Source: Pohlia nutans
Lineage: Eukaryota > Streptophyta > Bryopsida > Bryales > Mniaceae
NCBI GenBank assembly: GCA_022496805.1
Contig: CM040094.1
Span: forward strand, 8,393,501 to 8,457,500
DNA length: 64,000 nt
Direction: 5' to 3'
Of the stretch, positions 12,005-25,622 are shown piece after piece. How positions within the stretch are numbered: position 1 is the stretch's first letter; every line of letters starts with the position of its first letter. The notes under the pieces were generated by a model. The model did no database searches. It was not told where the DNA came from and worked only from the letters and a program-made list of their open reading frames with translations. The position numbers and the translations under genes are program-made.

Positions 12005-13024
12005 AGATTCTCAAGCTAAACCTTAAAGAAAAGAGAGTCACTTAAGTTGAAGCATTGAACCCTTTAACGTACAGATCAAGGTCTTGATTCAATACTAATT
12101 TGAAGAAAATATTATAAAATGTTTGATGCACAAAGCGAAGATAAATTATAATTCAATTTTCAAGATTTTATTTTGAAATTCAACTAAAAGTACAAAATTA
12201 ACAAACCAAAGTTAAAAATCATTGTAATTAATTTGGAATAACATACACTATACCATGGTATGATTTCCAATATTTCATACTACTTTTTTTGGAAAATCAT
12301 GTTTAAAGCCTCACTTTTTGAACTACAAATGAAGTTTGATATAATTTTTTTTGGTTAGTTTAAGAATATCACAATATATAATTTTGAAGATCCATACCAT
12401 ACAAATGATAGTCAACTAGCACAAAATCCAAAAGAAATTTGAATGGATGAAAATTGTATAGAACGAAGTGTTGAGAAAAGTTGCAATTTGTTTGTCGGTC
12501 ATTATACGGACGCATGAGCATCAAACGGTTAACCCCTAACTGCCTAAACCCTCATGTTCTACCTCATATATACTGTACAGAGTTGAATTTCGCTTTCATG
12601 TCCGGACGACATGAAATTTTTCCAAAAAATCTATGGAAAGATAGCTTCATGCATGTGTGATCCAATTAGAAAGGAGATGATTTGTGAAACATTTATGCCT
12701 CTTTTCATGCCACAATTTTTTCAGTAGCTTTCCAACGTACCAATCGTCGCTTGATTTGCTTGAGAAAATCTACTTTTTTCTCAATCATTCCTTCATAAAA
12801 ATGCCATAGGACTTTTTTGACCAAACTTGGCCCATGGCACTCTTTGGACACTTTGGTGATAAATGGTTCAAAAATTATTCAAAATAAAAATTGAATTACA
12901 AAGTACCATTAAAACTTAAAAGTGACAAAAGACCATTTATAACGAACTTAAATCCTACTAGTGGTTTTTCAAGCTAAATCTCAAAGAAAAGAGAATCGCT
13001 TAGGCTGAAGCGCTTAACCCTTTA
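11860..13024. repeat. Pair of direct repeats, about 190 bp each
   Basis: Sequence around 11860-12066 recurs at 12830-13024 in the same orientation. Shared text includes GATAAATGGTTCAAAA, AAGTGACAAAAGACCA, AATCCTRCTAGT and TCAAGCTAAAYCTYAAAGA. The intervening DNA (12067-12830) resembles a family also found at 46300-46510. The arrangement suggests a segmental tandem duplication or two insertions of composite elements. Confidence 0.55.
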
Positions 13025-13834
13025 ATCCCTAGAAAACCGGAGCGTTTTTCGTCCAAAAATACTCCAATGGTGCCATTTTAATCCCCCCATACAATCATGT
13101 ATTTTAGAAAAATGTCATTTTTTTTTCTAACCATAAGATCTTGTTCTAAACTACTTTAAAAACATACTCAACAAATTTTGTTGATTTTGACCTCACGAAT
13201 TGCAAGATAAGTGCATTTGATGGAAAAAAATCACCCCAAAAGAACACATGCCTGAAAATTCGAGATGAGTTTGACCGTGGCTACCTCAAAATAACCTCAC
13301 TACAAGAACCTCCCGCACTTCACTTTCACATTCTTTATGATGTTATTTAGTTGTGTACCAGTTTTCATTATGTTTGGAGATGTTTAGGATGTTGAAGAAC
13401 ACCCTGCACTTGTTGAGGGTTTAAAAGTTTAAAATGACTCTTCGTTTTTGGAATTGCAATATTTTTGACTTTTGTTATTTAAAATATGAATCTAAGCGGT
13501 GAAAATTTAGTGCATTCCATCCTCTATAGAATGACAATTTTCTTTTGAAAAAGAAATTAAATCCCCAAGTTTTGGAGGACATATAGTATATTTCTTAAGA
13601 ATTTTGGAAGTTAGGGAGGAAACAAAGGGTTGAAGAAGAAAATGGAAGTGCCACTTCACCCAACCCATTCCAATGTTCATCACTCCACTAACTCTCAAGT
13701 TGGACTGCAACGTGGCAGTTTTTCATTGGAGAAATTGTTTATTTATTGTAAATAAATTTTAATAAATCTAGTTTTTCTAAATTTCAAAAATTAAATTTTA
13801 ATTATAAATTTTTTTTTTATAATTTTTTTAAATT

Positions 13835-13897
<63 letters not shown>

Positions 13898-14244
13898 TAT
13901 AATTATTTAAAATTTTAATGAATGTGGAAAATGACGTGGTCTTCTGTCCTCACAGGCCACCCCATTTTCCACACTCTGCCCAACTTGTTGCCTTCCCCTA
14001 AAACTCAACTATTTCACTATTGTCCCGTTGCCCTTTCTCTCCAAAAAAAACCATTTCCACTCATAAGTCATAACTTCCACATGTGGTGTTGGAATTCAAA
14101 AAATAAATAAAAATCCCCATTTTTGTCGCACATTGCGGAATCCACTATTAAATTTCCTTCAAAATTCGATTACAAATGTGTTCACCAGAACCTGTCCAAT
14201 TCTCTAAATGTCCTAGTTAGGACGCTTAGTCCTTTAGGACTTAA
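13014..14244. mobile_element. Diverged large member of the TTAA-CCCCTAAAGG family
   Basis: Starts TTAACCCTTTAATCCCTAG and ends AGTCCTTTAGGACTTAA. Its right third matches the right third of the element at 46614-47179 in order (ACTTCCAC, AATCCCCATTT, TGTCCTAGTTAGGAC). It contains a CACTACAAGAA motif at about 13298, resembling a plant CACTA terminus, and a long TA microsatellite. Confidence 0.5.
13837..13893. repeat. (TA)n microsatellite
   Basis: About 28 TA units inside an A/T-only stretch. Confidence 0.95.
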
Positions 14245-15002
14245 CATGCAGATCAGGGTCCTGAATCAACCTTGATTTTGAGAATATATTATAAAATGTA
14301 AGATGAATAGCAAAAATGACATGTTTTATCCAATTGTTTTTGTGAATAGATTTTGTTGGTCAATCATCCCACCTTTTCAACATAAATTCAAATCCTTCAG
14401 TTGAGGTATTTTTGGTCCCAACCGAAAATATAGTTGTAAAACAAACTCACTGTGTAGTGTATTTTGGATTATTTTCTTTTATTTATTTAAACTAAATTTA
14501 GGCCATATAGATGAGTTTTGTTGCATTTAAGCTTATCTAACAAAATGAAGCTTACCAAGTCTAGTCTCCACTCCACTTTGAACTTTGGGAAAAGTTGTGA
14601 AAATTGAGTGTCATTTTATTGAAGACAGTTATGAGTTTGACATGTATTACCATGGTGTAGGAAAAGATCTAAATCACATAGATACACGGGTGGTTATCAT
14701 TTACTCTAATGCTTTTCATTGTGGTTGAAACCTTATGAAAATTATAGTGAATTAAAAATTCACTTCATTTTATGAAAAGTTCATGATATGTATACACATG
14801 GCATCATCAACCAAAAATACAAAACACTTGAATTCTTATCTTATTTATAGTGGCAGAATTGAGTGTGACAAGTGAAGCATGATTCGACGGTCATAGGTCT
14901 AAACGATTAAGGGTTAAAAGGAGCCAATACCAACATAGTGCTTGCACAATGGAGCCATGGAGGCACCGGAAGACAAACTTAGGCAGGTATCTATATATCC
15001 AA
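14245..15002. other. Intergenic, nothing recognised
   Basis: AT-rich, with no supported exon or element boundary. Confidence 0.35.
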
Positions 15003-15618
15003 TTATCGTACGTAAGCTATTTACCGTGCGCAGCCACTTACAGTGTACTTTTACAAAACCTAAAACTGTACATCCTTGTGCTTGCAACTTGCAAACAACT
15101 ACAACGTTGTTTCTAGTATGGTGTATGGTACGCATGCCACTTCTGGGGTCACTTCACACCATAGCCACTCTACTTCAATCACATTGTGTCTGTTTTAGAA
15201 TCGTTGCGTAGTGAATAGAGTAAGAATCGTGAAATAATTGTTAAAACCCCTTTCACTTCATGTACAAAAACAAACTACGTTTATTGCTCCTTTAGTGAAT
15301 AGAGTAAGAATCGTGAAATAATTGTTAAAACCCCTTTCACTTCATGTATAGAAACAAACTACATTTATTGTTCCTTAGTGAAACTTGAGATGCACGGCTA
15401 GTAGCTCGGATGATGATCATAGAGGGACATATACAAATCTAAATTGAATCTTAAAAAGGTTGCAATTTTTGATTTGGAAATGCCATTTCATTTTTTCACA
15501 ACAGTCCCATCTACTCACTTATGACAATTTTAAGAAAAAATTAGTAATCATGATGTACCCACTTGTTGTAATATACTACTAAACCCAAATATGCACAGTA
15601 AGTGGCATGTACACGATA
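15003..15618. repeat. Dispersed repeat, copy 2, with internal 84-bp tandem duplication
   Basis: Matches 5556-6096. In this copy the segment GTGAATAGAGTAAGAATCG through CACTTCATGTA occurs twice, starting at 15211 and 15295. The second unit is closer to the copy at 5760-5850 than the first in its TATAGAAACAAACTACATTT part. Confidence 0.75.
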
Positions 15619-16829
15619 ATTGATTCCCATTCCCAACTGAATAAGAAATACAGATGTGAGGCATTGATCTTATTTAGTATTCTCATTTTTTAGAGTTAGG
15701 CAAGAAGAAATAGATTTCAACACAAGTTGAAACATACTTTTTGGATGAAGGCTGAATTAGTTATGAATTTTCAAAGTTGAAGCATTACACATCCCATTCA
15801 CATCACATAGGTAGAGTTGTTTCGGTTTACAGAAGATTTGTATTGCACACACTAAAGATGCTTAAACCAACGACAATGAATCCATAACCACACTTACATA
15901 TCCTAAAACCAACAAGAGAAAACCCATTTACACATGTAACTTATGCTAATACCAACATCATTGCAACATTGATAGTGGAAAATGCCCCTAGCTGCCGGTT
16001 GGTAATGGGGTAACCATGATTAGCCTTTGAACTAGAGCATGCCACTGGTCAATTTGCAATTAATGACAATCAAAGTTGTGATTAAGCAATCAGTTTGATC
16101 AGTTTTGCCAGTCACTGTATCTACCTTAAGCTTACCAATATAAAACGTATCATACTGCAGTGCCATACAGGTCAAAGAAAAATTGAATAAAGCAGCTCGC
16201 ATTTTACAATGAGATACAGATTTTCAGCTTGCATAATAGATACACGTCAATGCAAATACTAAAAAACTTCAGTGCTGACCTGAGCTAAGCAGAGAGACTA
16301 CCGTATTACTGCATTTAAAGTAGTTTTGAGGGAGTGGCAGAAGAAACAACCTTGAGAAAAGGAGACTTTCCATCACTCCTCACAATGTTACTGTATTGTT
16401 CTGTTTGCCTTTTTTCTTACAAAAGTTGAGCAAAACCAATGTCCACAACTCCATCTGGAGAACAATGAAAAAGTGAAATGCCCTTCATTCTATGTCACAA
16501 GGAACCCCACCTGAGCTCTAGACCCACGGGTTTGGCAGCTGCAGCAATAAAACCTTTAGTTACTCTTCCAGTACCAAAAGTGTCCATTATCACCGAAGCC
16601 TAGAGTTCTCCCCAAAGCGGTAGTAGCCTTGACAAGGGTGGAATCGGACAATCATCATTTGCTGACGGCCATCCCTGCAATGGATATGTCGAGGGTGATC
16701 CGATAAAATCAAATATCAACAAAGTGCAAAACAAAGCAAATAAATATCTTGACCTTTTTTTTTATATCTGTAAATTGGGCTGTATATGATGGTGCAATCA
16801 GATTGATACATGCAGTAGTGTGATCAATA
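15619..16829. other. Downstream flank of VAC14, probable 3' UTR plus intergenic
   Basis: The sequence after the VAC14 stop is not transposon-like and is less AT-rich near the gene. The 3' UTR cannot be delimited without a transcript. No further gene is recognised. Confidence 0.4.
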
Positions 16830-19800
16830 TTAGCTCCATGCAGACCGTGGAGACTTTGGAGGGCCGCGTACTTCAGAGGCAACCCCTTTTGATGATGTTA
16901 CAGAATCTGCTCGGTCTTCTGGTCTTTGTCCATTCTGCCGTCACACAAAAAATGCCCCATGTCATGCAATCTAGGTCCTTGAATCAGAGTGACTCTTCAG
17001 CAACAAATATATCAATTTAAGTACATGCAAAACAAGAGTCATCAACTTCGCGTATCAGAAAAGTAATCTAAATGCAAGGACTAGAAGTAAATTCAGAATT
17101 CCCATGGTACTCCCAAGAAATCAAAGAACTAAAACGAGACTGTTGTAGACAGCATCATAAAGAGAATCAAATTAATTTCACCGTGGCTCCTGGAGAGGTC
17201 TTCCTATGGCCAGAGTGATCATATGTAAGTTCACTGTGGTCATAGGGAGACCCCCATGAAGATTGATTCTCTCTATGATGACGTATAAAATGCCCGGGGG
17301 TGCACTCTACATTATGTTTGAGAATCACGTGCGTTCATGACCCCTTCTAAAATAACCCCCTTGTATACGAGAGGTTATATGTCTAAATACCTCTGTATAC
17401 AGATATACTCCATTTTAAATATATGTTTAATGTAAGTATATCAGAATATTTTCAGTTCTAAATGTGTTTATTGTATGTATACGTAATACGGCAGTGCAGC
17501 CCCGGGATAAAATGACGACGTTCCTGAAAAAGTCTACTAACACTGTTGACAAAAACCAGATGCGGAAATTAATCGGTCATACCTGGTTCGGGACAACCGG
17601 GGGCCTGCGAGGTGGTTTGGGGTTGTTATTAACAACCACCCTTTGCAACCGGTGTTGATGTTGCACTTGCTCGAATTGTTTCAACTGCACGGCGAAGTTG
17701 ATCATAGCTGCAGCTCCATTGCCTGCGTCTGCGTTCTTCTCACCATCCTCCGTCGCGGTAGAAGTCTGCAGGTTGAGTGAGCTCGTTGATATGGACGGAA
17801 TGTGAGACAGGAGCTGGGGAAACGGTCCTGCTGAAGCACTCCTCCGTATTGCGCTAAGACCAGGATATTCACTAGGGGTTGACGTTCCATGTGCTTGCGT
17901 GTGCATAAAAGAATGAGACGGAACTGTCTTCAGTCTAGTGCGTAAGATTTTGAATGCAGAGCTTTGCTGGAAAAGTCAGAAAAAAAAAGACCAAATGTTA
18001 CAAACTTGAAATCACCCTAAACATGTGAATAAAGCAAAGATAAAATCCCCTAAGAACAATGACGAAGCCAGTTCCAACAGTGTAATTAGCGTAATTCACC
18101 AGTTGTCTCCTTTGATGCAAAGACTGTCATTGCTAATCCAAAATGTGAGCAACTGAATACATAGCATCAGACTAGTACCTGAGGGAGCAGCATAAGAAGC
18201 CCATAGAGGGTTTTTAGAAGTTGGGGATAACGCCCTGGCTCTAACAACTAGTAGCACAGTCCCACAATATCGGCAACTGATGGTCAGATTTATGATGAAT
18301 AAAACCATGAACGACAAAAGTGATGAGGACGAAATGGGTCACAAATGAAGGAATCAAATAAATTAGTCTAAGTCTACTTGATATTTGTTGTCTCACTGCA
18401 CCAATCGAGTACTAGTATTTTGCAGAGAGTAACAAATACATTCTAAAGAGTGCAAAAAATTCCACGGATTAAGCACGTTAAATTCTTCACAAACAACCTC
18501 GACTTCACTCTGGAAATAGAAGAGTTACCTGCAACCTCAAGTAGGCAAAGATTGGGGTCTCTAAAAGTCTCACCAGCTTGTCTACTTGTACTAATAAATT
18601 TACACTAATATCTGTCTCCCCAAGCGATTGGATCACAGAGCTGGCGTGCGGGTAAGCCTGTAAAACACCAAAACCAATGTGAGCTAACATCAACACAAAA
18701 AATAGATTACAACAAACAATTCAGGATGCGAATCATAGAAGGGCATCATGATAGACTGTCAAAGGTTCAGTGGAGTACTTAAAATTGTGTTTTTACCAAA
18801 GGAGTTTGTAATAAGAAATTGCAACCTTATTTTTCCTCTCACGCATTATAGGAGCGTACACCCTGTCTTTGCTGTGCTATCTAATTGATGTTGGGAAATT
18901 TTGCATGACAATGACCAAATGCATCGGAATTACATGGTCTGTATCAAGGCCATACCTGGGCCAGTAAACAGAGACTGACAGTCGCCACGGGTGAATGACA
19001 CCAGGATGCATACAAGGCAACAAACAGGTCTCGGCCAGCAGAAGCTGAAAGAGACTCTTTCAAAAGAGCCCTCAAATCTGCTAGCTCTGGGGCAGTCAAG
19101 AGTATCAAGTTGAGTGCCTGCAGTGCACATCAATTTGCTCAGTAACAATATACAAGATGAACTTTTGACACTCCAGAACATAACATTCTTGAATGGCCTG
19201 TAAATGCATATTGCATTTTGGATACATGAATGAAGAACCTGAAATCCATTCAATGACAGTCTATCTCTCCACTGGTGAAAGCTCACCTGGACCATAATTG
19301 TTGCAAATGCCAGGTCCGCCTCCTGTTCCAAAATGGTGGCCAGCTCCCGATAAACTCGTTCTGCATCCAGCAACTGGCATAGTCTTCGTAAAGCCAATGT
19401 GCCTCTCCTGAAACAATTCAAGCATACAAACCAGAATACGTCCTTTGTCAGATTTCCTTTTGAAGGAAGGTGCACTGAGCTCACTCCTTCCCAAGCCAGC
19501 GGCGTGGCTGCTCCAGAGGTAACCAGGGAAATGTATGACATCAGTGTACTGTACATCTAATCATAATCAGAACATAGAGAAGTACTCATATTGAAAGGCC
19601 AAGGTTTATTCAAAATTAAAACTCAACAACGGCAACCATGATAAGAAACAGCTAGCTTGGCCAATGCCATACACTGGCCTGGGGATTGTTGGTGCATAAA
19701 GATTACACATGGAATAATTAAAAAAGACATAAAAGTGGTGATTTGCTTCATTTTTCAAATTAAAATAAGGGATTCCAAAAGTAAAATTAAACTGAAAAGG

Positions 19801-22800
19801 CACACGGTAATTCCGTGCATGGAATAAAGAAACAACAAAAGGCAGAAGGTCCAATTATCTTTCCATCCAAGACCATTTAGGATAAGGAATCAAACTCAGA
19901 AAGGTTATTATTAAAAATTACCGCTCAAGAAGGGAATGTTCACTGTTGAAGCGGTGCACAAGAAAGACCATCAGGTGACGGAAATGTTGAGCGTCTCGAG
20001 CTATGCAGGCTTGCACTTCCAGCACAAGCATGGCAACCTGCAAAGGAATGCAACTCAGAATCCATTCCGAGATAACTCAACCCCCTAAGTGCCCAAATGG
20101 CCAAAAGTGGCTGCTTCCAGTTGAAACAAGTCATTTAGGAAGATAACAAATTGTACCGATAGAATTTGGGCACTTACGGGTCAATATACTACAAAGAGTC
20201 GCAACAAATGTGAATAAGCTAAAGCTTGACTCAAGCATGCATTCACATTAAGGCAGAGCGAGAACTCACTTCATCAGACGTGTCAGAAAGTGATGTCAGC
20301 AAGGCAGGAAAGATATCATCCAAAAATGAAAGCACCTGCACAAACCACACCGCTCACTCATCATTCCACGAGGTAATAGCGACAACTTTGGCTTGAGTGA
20401 AATCCCCCAAACTAACTTCCAAAGAAATTTTCATATTGTATCATTTATATGACCAGTTTTTGGTGAATGGTTTATCAAAGCTACATGAGAAAAGAAAACT
20501 TTGCAAAAGAACACAGGGATCTAAGGGTCTTGCGGGCCAAATGCCTATGAAATTTCTTCAAATGGAAACATTTGCAGCCCATTTATGCACTCCGTCAGGA
20601 CAAACTGCAAAGTAAAATTTATTTTGATGCCGTCTGATGTGTTTTACAGAAAACTGACCTCTGTTCGATGCCTCTCCAGCAACACAGAAATCCACCTCAA
20701 TGCCTCCAACCTCGTTGCCTCCCACTCATTTCCAAGCTCCCTAATGAAAAAATAAATGGAACAGATGAGAAACGAGGGAAAAGAGTTGCTTCATCAAAAA
20801 CATCTGTTGTGAAAATACAGCCTCCCTGTTGAGGATGGTCTTGGCCATGAAAACATTTGAGAGGAAATAGAAATATTTCCGTAATCTAAACAAAGTCTAA
20901 GGAAATACCTTCTTGCGATGACCAGAACAGCACCAATGTCAAATCCCTCCGAAGGTTCTGCCTTGATTGCACGCAGCTCGTCATTTGTTTCTCGAGCAAC
21001 CTGAAAACCTCACATGGTCACTGCCTTCATATTCCCTCAATGAAATCAGAAGGACTCAGATAATGAGGTTCTACTTACCATTTGAAAATGACATCTACCA
21101 CAAATTATAATTAAGAACAAGGTTTTCAGTAGAACTAGACTGTTTCATGAACTATCATGTGAAGGTATCATTGTGTCCATAGAGAGACCTCCCCAAGAAT
21201 CATGGAAAAGCTTCTTCATATGATGAACATGGTCTAAAAGTCCATGAACAGTCTTACTTTACTGGAAATACTTGAGGAGAGCTATTTATAAGCTTCGTTA
21301 AAACTGTAGAAGATTAAGTTCTGCTCTAAAATGCCGAAAGAGGATAATTCTGCAGTTATCAGTTGCTAGATGTGCGTACCACTCGGATTTTTTCTTCCTT
21401 ATCAGAAATAGCAGGAAGCACGACTCCAAGGATATCAGAGTAATATGGCACAAGCTGGTCCCCTCCCAGCTTCACAAACTCATTGATCTACACCCCGCAA
21501 CAAAAGCTCGTTACTGAAACCAAACTTGAACTTGGCAATCTAAACGTAAATATCAATTGCTGGACCTCAATCCTTTGAAATGCTTGTCACGCCAAACATT
21601 AAAATTTCCTCCAGCAAAAGTTCCATAGATGGTGAAATGAACGCACCCAAGTGATCGAGGTCTGCCGAGTAAAGGCATGGGGAGATCCTGCTCTTTGTAC
21701 AAGTATCTCTGCCATTCTACCGTAGTCCACGGACTGTCCATGTCATAACCAACCACATTCCACAATCAAGTCAAGAGATGAGAACTCAACTATCTTGCGG
21801 ATGATTGAGCTTCTACCATCATTTTCTCTCATATCAAAATCAGAACCATATACTTAAACCCTTAAGGACCAAGGATTCATTGTTTGAAAATGACCAATTC
21901 AATTCATCAAATTGTGAAAAAATAATTCAGATGAGGCCAGCAGAATCAGTGAAGAACATTGCATAATGTGGTCAAAAATTAAATGAAACTGAACCATTAA
22001 AGTCCTCATATGAGCTACTAACTGAAAACTGCTCAAAAAAAGGCCCAATTTGGAAAATCCTTCAGATGATGCAGCAAGCATGGTACTTATTACTGAAGAT
22101 CTCTAGGATAGCACACTCGTGAACGGTTGAAAAAGCAGGCACTTACGGGTGCATTTTTAATCTCTTGCAGAAATTCTGCAAGAGCTTGATCAGCCTGTTG
22201 TCGTATCTCATGGCTGGAATCACTGAGCATATTGAATAACCCTACAAGAATGCAACACCCACACTTCTATAGTTACCCTTTACAGAAACTTAACCACTAA
22301 AAGACCCAAGGATTCATGGTTTTTTACAATGACCAATTTCATCGATCATAAAGTATAATAATATAGTTCCAATGGGTCCAAATTCAACAATCAGTGAAGA
22401 ATATGGTCCAAAAATAAATAAAATTGAACAAAAGATGGTCCTCACATGACCTACTAAAAAAACATGAGGCCCACTTTGAGCTTCTTGGTTGTTTAAGGGT
22501 TAAAGGTAGAGAGAATAGCTTTAAAGAAGTAGAGTAGAAATGGAAGGATAGAGGTATGAGAAATATTTACCATCGAGAAAGTCTGGGAGGAAACCAAGCA
22601 TGTCAATGTCTGGGACACTGTCTAGCACAGTGATCCATCCAACTAAAAATTGACGTACAAACGGGTTGAGTACATTCATGCGCTCCCTCAACAGTGGAAT
22701 GAACTCCTCAATGCTGCATCCATAAAATCATGAATTCATTTCAATAAATTGATAATCAGTTGAAATATGAATAAGAACAGAGATGAACCAATGCACAAAA

Positions 22801-25622
22801 GTGCTGATTGACAAGCAGAGAAACCAAATAAGGCAGTTCAGCTGCTTTTCTTCTTATCTCTTCCGATAGAAACTAACATCCTAGCGAATGTGCTACAGAA
22901 CACAACAGTATGAGGAGTTGAGGTAAACCTGAATTGATCACTTTCAGTAACAATATCCTGCAGAATAAGAAATTTCCAAAGTAACTACATGTCAAATATC
23001 CACCCGAACAGAGTGCCTGTAACGACTAAGAAAGTACAGTAATTTGCCTGTTTCTCAACCATTTACTATTATGACTGCCCATGGAATGAAATAACAGTTC
23101 ATAAACAGTAACCTTCATAGAACGCAGCTTTTACCCCCAAAGTACCAAGGATTCATGGCTATAAAATGAAAAATTCAAGCGATCATATTGTGAAAAAGAT
23201 AATTCAGATGGGACCAAATTTTGCATCACTAGAATCAGTGAAGAACATTGCATATGTTGAGCAAAAAACAAAAGGAAGTCTTCACAGGACCTACTCCAAA
23301 TTGGTAAAAAACCTGAGGCTCAATTTGGTCCTTCAAGGGTTAACCAGAAATAGGTAAGGTGGCAACCTTTACAAGGCGGTCCAACAAGTGAGCAGCACTT
23401 TGTACATTAGGATCTGAATCTGCTGAGAGTTTGCAAAGCGCATCAAAGATGTCATTGAAAAACACAATGAAATCACCTCTTGCAACCTGTCGCACATTAG
23501 TAACGAGCCATCAGCAGAGGAAGTATCCTAAATGCCCAAATGGCCACTCCTGTTGAAATAAATTATTTAAGAAGCTTCAAGAAAGAATAAAAAATCACAC
23601 CCTACATTTTTGAATGATAGAAATATGTTTCAAAAGTTATTATAATCAACTATTAGCTTCAAGAGTGGACTTTCTGTTTTTATCTTGATCATTAAGGGGT
23701 TGACGTTTCATGTCTTAAAACCATAGGCTCGCCATTATTCCTCAAACTTGGAACCAAAGACTTACCTTTGCGATGTTGTAAAGTGCTTCACACGCATAGT
23801 ATCGCACACGACTGTCTTGATCAGTAAATGAATTAAGAACTGGAGGAACAATTTTCTGCAAACCACAGAGAGAATTAAAGGCCACAAGTTATAAATTTGT
23901 TAAATTCTTCAAAAGTAATCTTCAAATTGATACAGAAATCTCTCTGAAACTAAAGAAATTTAGCATTTAAAATAGCAAACTCTTTCTCGTGAGAGACCTT
24001 TTCCCTACTCCCATATCTATGCACTAATCTGTAAAATAACAATATAAAATACCACATCCATTTTTACTAATCAACCATAAGATACAGTACCTCCAGGTGC
24101 TGGGCAGCTTCTGATGCAAGTCCAACTGTTGCAGCTGCTAGACCAATCAGCCCCCCCTGCTTAAAGAAGTAACTTTCACTAATCAGAAACTAGAATTAAA
24201 AAGCATCCTCGTACCCTGAAAGAAAAAAGGACTGATCTTCTATGTCTACACCAAAAGGTGCAACTACACTAGAATCAACATCAGGTTTCATAGCTTTTTG
24301 CTTGTACCGAATTTTCTAATGTATCAAGGACTAAATCCTACAGGACTTTATATTGATTATCAAGTTTAAAATGATACTTCTTATAGCTAAAAGTTTCAAA
24401 AAATAACAAAATTAGGAGCACAGTAATCGCACTTTCTCTAGTATATGTATGAACATGTTTCTGCTTCAACATTCTAGAAGCTAATTGTGATAAAGAGTAG
24501 CAGTTGTCTAACCTTCCGGTGATTGGCCTGAGGAGAGAGCGCGAAGTCAGAAGTAAGAAGACTGATGATGCTGGAGATTTTTTCATGATCTTGGGCCGCT
24601 GTGAGAGTCTTCACTACACTCTCAACCTGAGGAAATCAATCCCACCAAAACTAGTGACCATACAATCCCTCTAAAACCTGAGAACCTCAAGTTTAAACTT
24701 TAATTTAAAAAAAGGAAAACCCTCAGTATAACCCTTACTTGATAAAATAACATAGTAGACAAATTGAGAAATTGTACATAATCACATGGCACCAAAAGAA
24801 AGCTACCACACTATACTATGCTACCATATTGTTATGATCTTGTAATAAATGAAACCTTTCCCAAAAAATCCTTTAACCCCTAAAGGACCATAAGGCCACC
24901 ATGTGGCTCCTGTTTTTTTCAGTAATTTTGAGTAGGTTTTATGTAGATTCTTTTCTATTTATTATTATTCAACATATATAATATTCTTCACTTATTCCAG
25001 TGATACAAAATTTGGTCCCATTCAAATTATAATTTTCACAATATGATCGTTTAAACTTGTCATTTTAAAACCATGAATCCTTGGTCCTTTAGGAATTAAT
25101 ATTCATTACTAATCATGCAAATAGAATGAACGCAAAAAGGATGCATCTTAATAAGCTTGTTCGTCCCAACCATAGAAGAGAGACATAGTTGATCTTTGAC
25201 TTTCTAAATTCTCTGAGCTGATAAACATACATATCCAAAATCTAAGCTAACAACATTGATGTTACATCTCTTCTACTCCCTCCGTCCCAAAGTTCTTGTT
25301 TGCTTGGTATTTCTTTGAGCCAATTTCATTGATCATATTGTAAGAAACATGGTTAAAAAAGGTTCCAAATTATGTCACGAGAATGATTGAAGAACATTGC
25401 ATGTGTTCATTGCAACCTAAATAAAATTAGCCACAAGGAAGTATTTTTGACCTACTTAAAAAAGCACTTTCAAACATGACAATAACTTTGGGACGGAGGG
25501 AGTATTAGTAAAAAAATAATAACACAACATACCTCAAGAGCTGCAGTTTTACGCTTCTCATAGAGCTTATCCGCCAGATTCCGCAGCACAGATTGCGAGA
25601 GTGGAGGAAGTAAATCAGCCAT
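16830..25622 (-). CDS. VAC14: VAC14 homologue, PIKfyve/Fab1 complex scaffold (20 exons)
   Basis: Exons in gene order (genome coordinates): 25533-25622, 24513-24626, 24091-24156, 23766-23855, 23367-23486, 22929-22957, 22571-22713, 22147-22241, 21647-21733, 21380-21487, 20909-21000, 20659-20740, 20270-20335, 19922-20037, 19287-19407, 18956-19117, 18529-18657, 18179-18247, 17583-17966, 16830-16934. All introns are GT-AG and all junctions keep phase, giving about 755 residues, close to plant VAC14. The start MADLLPP precedes [19 protein letters not shown]-repeat landmarks are [16 protein letters not shown] (about 58-73), [19 protein letters not shown] (102-120), [20 protein letters not shown] and [18 protein letters not shown]. 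The FIG4-binding C-terminal region spans about 474-650 ([60 protein letters not shown]). The tail is Ser/Pro-rich as in plants, with [14 protein letters not shown]. By family knowledge it scaffolds the PI3P 5-kinase and FIG4 for PI(3,5)P2 control on endosomes and vacuole. The last exon is the least certain; without it, readthrough gives a stop at 17577. Confidence 0.93.
21854..22062. mobile_element. CCCCTAAAGGACC-family MITE in VAC14 intron 8, right end decayed
   Basis: Begins TTAAACCCTTAAGGACCAAG and follows the family core in reverse (GATTCAT, AATTGTGAAAAAATAATTC, GTGAAGAACATTGCATAATG, GGCCCAATTTGG). The far TIR is degraded. Confidence 0.65.
22290..22503. mobile_element. CCCCTAAAGGACC-family MITE in VAC14 intron 7
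   Basis: 214 bp between TTAA sites. It starts TTAACCACTAAAAGACCC and ends TTGTTTAAGGGTTAA, with the family core between them. Confidence 0.75.
23131..23343. mobile_element. CCCCTAAAGGACC-family MITE in VAC14 intron 5
   Basis: About 213 bp. It starts TTACCCCCAAAGTACCAAG and ends TCCTTCAAGGGTTAA. The core includes GATCATATTGTGAAAAAGA and GTGAAGAACATTGCATATG. Confidence 0.75.
24873..25099. mobile_element. CCCCTAAAGGACC-family MITE in VAC14 intron 1
   Basis: 227 bp. Starts TTAACCCCTAAAGGACCATA and ends CTTGGTCCTTTAGGAATTAA. Its 5' half (CATAAGGCCACCATGTGGCT) is shared specifically with the copy at 27926-28164, so these two form a subfamily. Confidence 0.85.
25276..25502. mobile_element. Stowaway-type MITE in VAC14 intron 1, chimeric core
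   Basis: The termini CTCCCTCCGTCCCAAAGTT and AACTTTGGGACGGAGGGAG are near-perfect inverted repeats flanked by TA on both sides, the Stowaway (Tc1/mariner) signature. The 227-bp element's interior is recognisably the core of the unrelated-ended CCCCTAAAGGACC family: GATCATATTGTAAGAAA, CCAAATTATGTCAC, TGAAGAACATTGCATGTG, GGAAGT and GACCTACT occur in the same order. Confidence 0.85.

Noticed and set aside
13294..13320. CACTACAAGAACC as the end of a CACTA element
   Set aside because: No inverted partner with a 3-bp duplication was found nearby.
16830..25622. Importin/karyopherin identity for the HEAT-repeat gene
   Set aside because: The exon peptides ([39 protein letters not shown]) follow VAC14 in order from start to end, not importins.
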